Shown here in pieces: positions 57,105-64,000 of a DNA stretch of 64,000 bases. The DNA comes from Saccopteryx bilineata (taxonomy: Eukaryota; Chordata; Mammalia; Chiroptera; Emballonuridae): NCBI RefSeq assembly GCF_036850765.1, contig NC_089493.1:167512140-167576139 (forward strand), in the 5' to 3' direction. The notes below the pieces were generated by a model. It ran no database searches and was not told the origin of the DNA. It was given only the letters and a program-made list of their open reading frames with translations. Made by a program: the position numbers and the translations under genes. Positions within the stretch are counted from its first letter, which is position 1, and each line of letters begins with the position of its first letter.

Positions 57105-57535
57105 CAATGTTCCTGCCACACAAGAGCTTAGATCCAGCTGAGGAAAAGGCCCACAAACACCCATATCTAAGCAGCAGTGAGGGAGTGGTGAGCAGTAGGA
57201 ACTGTGACTTTATTGTGTGATTGTAGGGAAGATGGAATTTAAAATATGCCCTGAGTTCTAATGAGTCAGAACATTCCAGAGGGCAAAGCCCAGAAAGCAG
57301 GTGTAAATTCAGCCAAGTATAGGGCAGGGTCTGTGGAAGTCGTAACTGGTTTTGCTTGAGCCAAGAGTTTGTGAACAGACCTGCAGGTGGTAGAATCTCC
57401 AGAATGCTAAGCCGAGGTATTTAAACTTATGTGTAGATCACACAGAATCCTTCCAAGTTTTTGAGCAGTGTTATGATAACTATGTTGTTCAAGAAACATT
57501 AACCTGGCAACAGTTGGTAGGAGGTATTTGCAGTA
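57105..57535. other. NDFIP1 intron 3, unassigned stretch
   Basis: Nothing recognised. Confidence 0.4.
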
Positions 57536-57752
57536 TTACAGATGCTTCTCAACTTGGGTATAGTTACGTCTCAGTAAACCCATTGAAGGTTGAACATATT
57601 AAAAATATTGTAAGTTGAAAATATATTTAATACACTTAATCTACAAACATCATAGCTGAGCCTAGCCAGTTTCTATTAAGGCACATCACTTTTACACTAC
57701 CGTAGAGTTGAAAATTGAAAGCCAAGCCATCATAAGTTGGGAACCATCTATA
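57536..57752 (+). mobile_element. Tigger-type mariner fragment
   Basis: GGTATAGTTACGTCTCAGTA, AACCCATTGAAGGTTGAACA, ACATCATAGCTGAGCCTAGCC, CATAAGTTGGGAACCATCTA match an old mammalian Tigger/MER44-like element with its middle missing. Family name is from memory. Confidence 0.65.
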
Positions 57753-58083
57753 TTAGTAATAACTTCTATGTGTTTTTATAGTATATCTTTGAGTGTTTAT
57801 GCAAAAAACAGTTTCCAATTTGTAAAAACCTTATTTTTCTGGCTAATATAAAGTCAGACTACTAGGTATTTAGTGTTTTAAAAAATACAAAACACATAAG
57901 TGTAAATAATTTTAAACAATAAAGGAAACATGTTAAGTTAGAAGTGGAACCTGCCACTGACCCTTAGCTTTTCTCTAGTTCCCACTCCCCAAGGGAAGCA
58001 GTCATCAACTTGCGGATTTCCAACCCCCTTTTTCTGTGTAGGACAAGTTTTGAGAAACCCTCTTTGGATTGGATACAAGTCTA
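57753..58083. other. NDFIP1 intron 3, unassigned stretch
   Basis: Nothing recognised. Confidence 0.4.
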
Positions 58084-58093
58084 CCACTTTTAC

Positions 58094-58499
58094 GTTTTTG
58101 TTTTTGTTTTTTTTTTGTATTTTTCTGAAGCTAGAAACGGGGAGAGACAGTCAGACAGACTCCCGCATGCGCCCGACCGGGATCCACCCGGCACACCCAC
58201 CAGGGGGTGATCGCTCAGCCCACCAGGGGGCGATGCTCTGCCCCTCCGGCGCGTCGCTTTGTTGCGACCAGAGCCACTCTGGCGCCTGGGGCAGAGGCCA
58301 AGGAGCCATCCCCAGCGCCGGGCCATCTTTGCTCCAATGGAGCCTCGGCTGTGGGAGGGGAAGAGAGAGACAGAGAGGAAGGAGAGGGGGAGGGGTGGAG
58401 AAGCAGATGGGTGCTTCTCCTGTGTGCACTGGCCGGGAATCGAACCGGGACATCTGCACACCAGGCCGACGCTCTACCACTGAGCCAACTGGCCAGGGC
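58094..58499 (-). repeat. SINE family A (A1)
   Basis: Reverse full-length A1. TSD CCACTTTTAC at 58084-58093 and 58500-58509. The last A copy before exon 4. Confidence 0.95.
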
Positions 58500-58509
58500 C
58501 CACTTTTAC

Positions 58510-59335
58510 TTTTAAGAGTATATTTATTTATTTCTTAATATCTCAACACATACCTATGTCAGTTGCAAAGGTAGGCTACAAAATAATACATTAGTTTAGT
58601 GTTGATCAAGATTCTTTTCCTTGTAGACCTGCAACAATGTTTTCAAGTTAGGATGGAAGAGATCTTATCTGTCAATAAAAGTGAGAGTGAGGTGGTTTCA
58701 GACCTGTAACCAATATAAACAAGTGAGTAAGGAGCTGAGCAGTGGACAGTCCTATGGACTGTACATGTATGATCATGCTGTCCTTTTTCCCCTCTACATC
58801 AGTCTCATAAAACACTTGAGCTATTCAATTGTATTCCCTTAATAGGCCCTGGATTACTATGATTCTGGGCCCTAAGCAGGGCCTGGATTACTGACGTTCT
58901 AGAATTGAAGCCAAATGTATAATTTTTTCCCTTTTTTTAAGGTTATATATAAAAAAGGAAGTTTGTGAATTAAAAAGAATTTTTTAAAGCATTGTTGAAG
59001 AACTTGGGTTATAACAGGAAAATGTTTTTTATTTGGAAAACGAGATAGAAGAATTTGGTTTTTTCCCTCTAATATTTTAGGCCAAATTTTAGGTCTTTTT
59101 AAAAAATTTATTTTTTATTGAGGTAACATCAAGTTTATAACATTATATAAGTTATAGGTGCAAAATGAAAATTTAAAAACATACTGAGTGTTAATGCTCC
59201 TAGCTTTGAATTGAGACAAAGCAGTAAATTTTCTCCTTGCTACTACTTTAGTGATTCTCTCTTTTCCCGGATGTTTCCCCTTTGGCTAGAGATAACTCAC
59301 TGTGAATTGACCTTATTCTTTTTCTTTTCCTGTAG
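58510..59335. other. NDFIP1 intron 3, last part
   Basis: Unassigned except about 59100-59165, TTTATTGAGGTAACATCAAG, which may be an old L1 scrap. The polypyrimidine tract and TAG acceptor of exon 4 lie at 59315-59335. Confidence 0.45.
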
Positions 59336-59423
59336 GATGAGGATTTTGTGGGTCGGGACGATTTTGATGATGCTGACCAGCTGAGGATAGGAAATGATGG
59401 GATTTTCATGTTAACCTTTTTCA
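59336..59423 (+). CDS. NDFIP1: NDFIP1 exon 4 (residues 95-123 plus first base of 124)
   Basis: Reads DEDFVGRDDFDDADQLRIGN then DGIFMLTFF, identical to human as I remember it. The acceptor is a pyrimidine tract with TGTAG; donor GTAAGT, phase 1. The first part is a strongly acidic cytosolic linker (about 95-109). From about residue 117 the sequence turns hydrophobic, the beginning of the first membrane-spanning segment that anchors the protein in Golgi and endosomal membranes. At 88 nt the exon is not a multiple of three, so skipping it would shift the frame and remove the membrane anchors. It is flanked by an inverted pair of family A SINEs (see findings). Confidence 0.97.
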
Positions 59424-59910
59424 GTAAGTACATACACACAGCAGAGCCACTGCCCATAGTCCAGAGTGCTTTGGATTATGAGAGAATCTGACTGAATGGA
59501 AATAACGAGTTGAACTAATATTTTAATACATTATATTTATTTGGTGCCTTTAATGGAAATGTCAGTGCTTAATACAATTTTATCTTAATATTCTTTCTCT
59601 TCATCTTCCACTTCTATAACTATCTATGGAAAATACTAGAATAAATAAAAGCAGTTATGGGGATGGTGAATTTTTGCATGAGCTTAGCCTCATCTCAGGT
59701 CTGCAGGGCCCCTTACTTAGCCTTGCTCCTGCTCATACCTGTTGTATAAAACAGGAATTAAGTGCTTTTGTCTGATGAATTTTGTTTTGTAAGCCTCTAA
59801 CAGATCAAAGTTGGCATGATATTTCCCCTTGTTATTTTGCATTTATCTTTCCATGTGCCTCACATAAAAGTGAGAAACTTTATTTTTTTTATTTGTTATA
59901 TTAAAAATTC
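59424..59910 (+). other. NDFIP1 intron 4, first part
   Basis: No named repeat or exon. Confidence 0.45.
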
Positions 59911-59920
59911 ATGAAGGAGG

Positions 59921-60165
59921 CCTGACCTGTGGTGGTGCAGTGGATAAAGTGTCGACCTGGAACACTGAGGTCGCTGGTTCAAAACCCTGGGCTTGCCCGG
60001 TCAAGGCACGTATGGGAGTTGATACTTGCTGCTCCTCCCCCCTTCTCTCTCTGTCTCTGTTTCTCTCTCCGTCTCTCTTCTCTAAAATGAATAAATAAAT
60101 AAAAATAATTCAAAAAAATAAATAAGAAAAATTAAAAAAAAGATGAGAAAAAAATTTTAAAAAAA
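59921..60165 (+). repeat. SINE family B
   Basis: Full-length B with a long AT-rich tail. Preceded by TTCATGAAGGAGG, and ATACATGAAGGAGG follows. Confidence 0.93.
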
Positions 60166-60175
60166 ATACATGAAG

Positions 60176-60580
60176 GAGGCCGGTTGGCTCAGTGGTAGAG
60201 CATCAGCCTGGCGTGCGGAAGTCCCAGGTTTGATTCCCAGCCAGGGCACACAGGAGAGCGCCCATCTGCTTCTCCACCCCTCCCCCTCTCCTTCCTCTCT
60301 GTCTCTCTCTTCCCCTCCCACAGCGAGGCTCCATTGGAGCAAAGATGGCCCGGGCGCTGGGGATTGCTCCTTGGCCTCTGCCCCAAGCGCTAGAGTGGCT
60401 CTGGTCGCAATAGAGCGACGCCCTGGAGGGGCAGAGCATCGCCCCCTGGTGGGCAGAGCGTCGCCCCCTGGTGGGCGTGCCGGGTGGATCCTGGTCGGGC
60501 GCATGCAGGAGTCTGTCTGACTGTCTCTCCCCGTTTCTAGCTTCAGAAAAATACAAAAAAAAAAAACCCGAAAAAAAAAA
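60176..60580 (+). repeat. SINE family A (A1), short 5' loss
   Basis: Starts at GGCCGGTTGGCTCAG, lacking about the first 6-8 nt (CCCTGG) of the acceptor stem. ATACATGAAGGA precedes and follows it (60166-60177, 60581-60592), so B and A share one insertion site. Confidence 0.95.
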
Positions 60581-60882
60581 ATACATGAAGGAAATGCAAT
60601 ACGGGAATGTTATATAAATCAAATTTTATAGAAGCAGGAGGATGAATGACTCGAATCAGATTATTTGGGATCACTAATTTAATGTTTAAGGCATTTATTT
60701 TATAAGGTCTACCAGAAAGTTCTGTCCGTTTTTATCACAACAAGTTTCAACACGTAAGCATGTTTATTTGGCACATGTGTCCCTCTCTATTTTTATTACT
60801 TAATGTATACATACTGACGTAGCAAATTAACTAAAACAAAGTCGATTCACGTTAGTCTTCTGTGTGAAGCAATAGTGTACCC

Positions 60883-61146
60883 ATGGCTACTGATAAAGTT
60901 CATTTACACCACTGTAATTTTTATGAGTTCCAACAAGGAAGAAATGCTACAGAAGCATGTCTGTGGCATCCACCATATTTCCCGGACTTAGCACCCTCCG
61001 ACTATCACTTGTTTTTGTCCTTACAAAATTTTTTGAAGGGCAAAAAATTCAAAAATGAAGATGTCAAACAAGCACTGGTTCAATTTTTTGCATCAAAAGA
61101 TAAAACATTTTTCAAAAATGGGATATACAAATTGCCCTCACACTAG
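60883..61146 (+). pseudogene. Mariner transposase, internally deleted, C-terminal end kept
   Basis: 87 codons. The first 26 match the start of the other copy (MATDKV..., NATEAC); it then jumps to HPPYFPDLAPSDYHLF, the mariner region with the third catalytic Asp of the DD(34)D triad, and on to the C-terminus (KTFFKNGIYKLPSH). The first two catalytic Asp and most of the DNA-binding domain are missing, so it cannot be active. Confidence 0.92.
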
Positions 61147-61174
61147 CAAGAAATCGTTAATAATAATGGCAATT

Positions 61175-61376
61175 GCCTGACCTGTGGTGGCGCAGTGGAT
61201 AAAGTGTCGACCTGGAAATGCTGAGGTCGCCGGTTCGAAACCCTGGGCTTGCCTGGTCAAGGCACATATGGGAGTTGATGCTTCCAGCTCCTCCCCCCTT
61301 CTCTCTCTCTGTCTCTCTCTCCTCTCTCTCCCTCTCTCCCTCTCTAAAATGAATAAATAAAAAAAAAATTTAAAAA
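61175..61376 (+). repeat. SINE family B nested in mariner
   Basis: Full-length B with perfect TSD AATAATGGCAATT at 61162-61174 and 61377-61389, just after the transposase stop. Confidence 0.96.
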
Positions 61377-61650
61377 AATAATGGCAATTATATTATTTAA
61401 TAAAGTTTATTGACGGCAAGAAAAATTTGTATTTTGTTTTATTCCAAAAATGGACAGTACTTTCCGGTAGACCTTATATTTACTGAAGTACAATAGAGTA
61501 AGGTCATAGTATACAGTTTGGTCAATGTTAAGGCATTTTGAAAGTGAATAGCACCCTGGCTGGGTAGCTCAGTTGGCTACAGCATCATCCTGATACACCA
61601 ATGTTGTGGGTTCAATCCCCAGTCAGGGTCATACAAGAATCAACCAATGA

Positions 61651-62364
61651 GCCTGACCAGGTGGTGGCGCAGTAGATAGAGAACCGGCCTGGGATGCTGA
61701 CAACCCAGGTTCAAAACCCCGAGGTCACTGGCTTGAGCATGGGTTCATCGGCTTGATCTTCGGGGTCACAGCCTTGAGCACAGGATCATAGACATGACCC
61801 CATGTTTGCTGGCTTGAAGCCCAAGATCACTGGCTTGAGCAAGGGGTCACTGGTTCAGTTGGAGCCCTGCCCCCACCCCACCCCTCACACCCCACCCCTT
61901 GGTCAAGGCACATATGAGAAAGCAGTCAGTGCCACAGTTAAGGTGCCACAACTTTATTTATTTTTGCAGGGACAGAGAGAGTCAGAGAGAGGGATAGATA
62001 GGGACAGACAAACAGGAACGCAGAGAGATGAGAAGCATCAATTATCAGTTTTTCATTGCGACACCTTAGTTGTTTATTGATTGCTTTCTCATATGTGCCC
62101 TGACCGCAGGCCTTCAGCAGACCGAGTAACCCCTTGCTCGAGCCAGCGACCTTGGGTCCAAGCTGGTGAGCTTTTTGCTCAAGCCAGATGAGCCCACACT
62201 CAAGCTGGCGACCTCGGGGTCTTGAACCTGGGTGTTCTACATCCCAGTCCGACGTTCTATCCACTGTGCCACTTTTAATTTGATGCTTCTCATCTTTCTC
62301 CCTTTCTGTTTGCCTCTGTCTGTCCCTCTTTCTCTCTCTTTCTCGCTTAAAAAACAAAAAGAAT
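61651..62364 (+). repeat. Family C SINE nested in D
   Basis: GCCTGACCAGGTGGTGGCGC head, several GGTCACTGGCTTGAGCA units, CAAGGCACATATGAGAAAGC, then after the inner SINE GATGCTTCTCATCTTTCTCC. TSD AAGAATCAACCAAT(G/T)A. Confidence 0.92.
61955..62270 (-). repeat. Family C SINE nested in family C
   Basis: Reverse C: CAGGGACAGAGAGAGTCAGAG, GAGATGAGAAGCATCAATTA, GGCCTTCAGCAGACCGAGTA, CACTGTGCCAC. Inserted in the middle C element, giving an inverted C/C arrangement. Confidence 0.9.
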
Positions 62365-62681
62365 AAGAATCAACCAATTAATACATAAATAAGTGGAACA
62401 ACAAAATCAATGTTTTTCTTTCCCTTCTCTGTCTCTAAAATCAATGAATAAAAATTAAAAAAATAAAAAGTGAACAGCAGCAGACATATGGTATATCAAC
62501 TGATACTCAAAGAGGTTGTTTTCTTGTTTGCTTTAGGGAAGTGTGGGGTAAGGTTGTGGAGGGCTGGTTGACTGTCTTTCCCCCTGAGAAAGTCATTAAG
62601 CAGAAGCAGGTCAGAGGGGCACTCTTGCTCCTTGGGTAATAGGACACGTCTGATATCTTTTTTACCCCTCTGCTTTTACAG

Positions 62682-62806
62682 TGGCATTCCTCTTTAACTG
62701 GATTGGGTTTTTCCTGTCTTTTTGCCTGACCACTTCAGCAGCAGGAAGGTATGGGGCCATTTCAGGATTTGGTCTCTCTCTAATTAAGTGGATCCTGATT
62801 GTCAGG
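62682..62806 (+). CDS. NDFIP1: NDFIP1 exon 5 (residues 124-165)
   Basis: Joined to the A of exon 4 it reads M-AFLFNWIGFFLSFCLTT, SAAGRYGAISGFGLSLIK, WILIVR. Acceptor CTTTTACAG; donor GTAAGT after AGG, phase 0. It completes membrane segment 1 (about 117-140, with the AFLFNWIGFF core), the short polar turn TTSAAGRYGA, and most of segment 2 (about 146-165). The membrane part is the best conserved region of the NDFIP family; here it matches human residue for residue as I recall it. The remaining roughly 56 residues, with segment 3 and the C-terminus, must lie on an exon beyond 64000. Confidence 0.97.
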
Positions 62807-63170
62807 GTAAGTTGTACACCAGAAAAGATAGACTTTGTAGAGAAACAATAAGTAGAATAACTGAATATCTGATTTTTTTTATTTGCTTTTTCTGCATTAT
62901 TTCAAATGAATTTTGGTTTTTCTTTGTTCTGGTTTAATAAAGTTGAAACTAATTCAGTTGCAATTGGTTCATGCATACAAGTTTTGTAGTCAAATCTAGT
63001 GAATTAATTAGGGGTCCAAGGCATCTATTGTATAGGTTTTCCACCACCTACTTTCTGTTTTTAATGTTTATAATATTTGTTCTGAAATTACTATTTTTAT
63101 AATAAAAGGAAGCTATCACCTTTTTGGTGTCTTGTCAAAGCTGGCATTTCTCTCATTACTTCTACTGAAG
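62807..63170 (+). other. NDFIP1 intron 5, unassigned stretch
   Basis: Nothing recognised. Confidence 0.45.
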
Positions 63171-63178
63171 TTTTAGTG

Positions 63179-63508
63179 CAGGGGTCCCCAAACTTTTTAC
63201 ACAGGGGGCCAGTTCACTGTCCCTCAGACTATTGGAGGGCCGGACTATAAAAAAAACTATGAACAAATTCCTATGCACACTGCACATATCTTATTTTAAA
63301 GTAAAAAAACAAAACGGGAACAAATACAATATTTAAAATAAAGAACAAGTAAATTTAAATCAACAAACTGACCAATATTTCAATGGGAACTATGCTCTTC
63401 TCACTGACCACCAATGAAAGAGGTACCCTTCCAGAAGTGCGGCGGGGGCCGGATAAATGGCCTAAGGGGGCCACATGTGGCCCGCGGGCCGTAGTTTGGG
63501 GACCCCTG
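63179..63508 (+). mobile_element. Nonautonomous hAT, copy 2 (uninterrupted)
   Basis: 330 bp; ends CAGGGGTCCCCAAAC and GTTTGGGGACCCCTG. Perfect 8-bp TSD TTTTAGTG at 63171-63178 and 63509-63516. Same family as 45148-45937, without the SINE and with a small deletion in the ACTATGCTC...TCACTGACC region. Confidence 0.95.
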
Positions 63509-63516
63509 TTTTAGTG

Positions 63517-63752
63517 TATCTTTCTTTTCCCCCCTTTCCTTTTTTCCTCCCTGATTCCTTCCTCTCTTCTTTGCTGTCTTCCTTACTCTTGTCCAGGATT
63601 GGCTATCGGAAGCATCATTGGTTATGCCAAAATGTTTGAAGAGTCAGGACTGTTCAACAAGTGGTACTCTATTAGGGGGTCTTATCTATAAAGTAAATTA
63701 GAGGGATCTTCAATGATTTGGAAGTTAGCAGTTAGAATTACATGAAATATTT
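63517..63752. other. NDFIP1 intron 5, unassigned stretch
   Basis: A T/C-rich run then 63595-63690, which reads openly on the + strand but matches no NDFIP1 exon (see rejected). Confidence 0.4.
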
Positions 63753-63918
63753 CTGGCCAGATAGCTCAGTTGTTTAAAGCATCGTCCAGATGCTCAAAGG
63801 TTGCTGGTTCAATCTCCAGTCATGGCACATACAGGAACAAATTGATGTTTCTGTCTCTCTTCCTTCCTCCCTCTAAAATCATTCAATAAATTAAAGTGTG
63901 TGTGTGTGCGTGTGTGTA
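63753..63918 (+). repeat. SINE family D with (GT)n
   Basis: GGCCAGATAGCTCAGTTG, CAGTCATGGCACATACAGG, CCTCTAAAATCATTCAATAA, followed by a GT run at about 63895-63918. Confidence 0.88.
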
Positions 63919-64000
63919 TCTCTTTAAAAGTAATTGCATAAAGTTATAAAAGATCTAGTCTCTTAAAGTATCCTCTGATTTCAAACAAATTTATTGTTAT
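63919..64000. other. Window end inside NDFIP1 intron 5
   Basis: AT-rich, nothing recognised. The final NDFIP1 exon has not been reached. Confidence 0.5.

Larger units (their letters stand above)
60703..61476 (+). mobile_element. Mariner deletion derivative keeping the transposase C-terminal end, with SINE
   Basis: Inverted repeats TAAGGTCTACCAGAAAGTTC and ACTTTCCGGTAGACCTTA with TA on both sides (60701-60702, 61477-61478). Without the inserted SINE and its duplication it is about 559 bp. Same family as 51949-52551 but opposite strand and a different internal deletion. Confidence 0.94.
61554..62467 (+). repeat. SINE family D, outer element of a three-level nest
   Basis: Left piece GGGTAGCTCAGTTGGCTACA to AAGAATCAACCAATGA (61554-61650); right piece from AAGAATCAACCAATTA (about 62365) to CTCTAAAATCAATGAATAAA. 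Outer flanks AAAGTGAATAGCA / AAAGTGAACAGCA. Confidence 0.92.
23311..62806 (+). other. NDFIP1: NDFIP1 gene body visible in the window (ATG to exon 5 donor)
   Basis: Five coding exons of 63, 88, 131, 88 and 125 nt give 495 nt, or 165 codons, with all splice phases compatible. Introns 1-4 are about 21.6, 9.0, 5.1 and 3.3 kb, with GT-AG ends throughout. The protein is an adaptor on Golgi and endosomal membranes whose cytosolic PY motifs recruit and activate NEDD4-family HECT ubiquitin ligases such as ITCH and NEDD4 (established family knowledge). The last coding exon lies downstream of 64000. Nothing suggests a pseudogene: no frameshift or stop, and normal splice sites. Confidence 0.97.

Noticed and set aside
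63595..63690. Open stretch reading GLAIGSIIGYAKMFEESGLF on the + strand after a CCAG, considered as NDFIP1 exon 6
   Set aside because: It does not match the expected third membrane segment and C-terminus of NDFIP1, has no good donor, and ends in stops shortly after. Perhaps an old pseudogene scrap; unassigned.

Overview
This is a stretch of mammalian nuclear DNA holding the first five coding exons of NDFIP1 (Nedd4 family-interacting protein 1) on the + strand, set in dense interspersed repeats. There is no prokaryotic gene, operon or CRISPR array. Abundant tRNA-derived SINEs, together with well preserved hAT and mariner DNA transposons with intact target-site duplications (TSDs), point to a bat (Chiroptera), because young DNA transposons are rare in other mammals. 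That assignment is an inference, and I cannot name the family or species.

Layout. 1-22,900 is intergenic: repeats, one solo LTR at 6,896-7,264, L1 and MIR fragments, and unique DNA with no exon I recognise. 22,930-23,690 is a CpG island containing the NDFIP1 promoter, 5' UTR and exon 1. Intron 1 (23,374-44,996) is about 21.6 kb and repeat-rich. Exons 2 to 5 lie at 44,997-45,084, 54,093-54,223, 59,336-59,423 and 62,682-62,806. The window ends inside intron 5. The five exons encode 165 residues with consistent splice phases. The missing last exon should add the third membrane segment and C-terminus, giving about 221 residues, the human length as I remember it.

Repeats. I label four tRNA-headed SINE families A to D. 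Family A (about 370 bp) has a head that still pairs as a cloverleaf, a middle with a variable number of about 28-bp modules, and at least three sequence subfamilies (A1, A2, A3) plus older relatives. B (about 200 bp), C (about 310 bp) and D (about 150-200 bp) are shorter or simpler. Many copies have perfect TSDs, and several are nested up to three deep, so relative ages can be read directly. DNA transposons include two copies of one hAT family (one with a SINE inside), two other hATs with SINEs inside, a palindromic hAT MITE, two mariner MITEs and two larger mariner deletion derivatives keeping opposite ends of the transposase. A U6 snRNA 5' fragment sits between perfect 17-bp repeats.

I found no new protein-coding system. 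The most unusual items are the complementary mariner derivatives, the tail-less U6 fragment, SINE copies lacking their promoter box, the inverted SINE pair around NDFIP1 exon 4, and a local minisatellite in intron 1.
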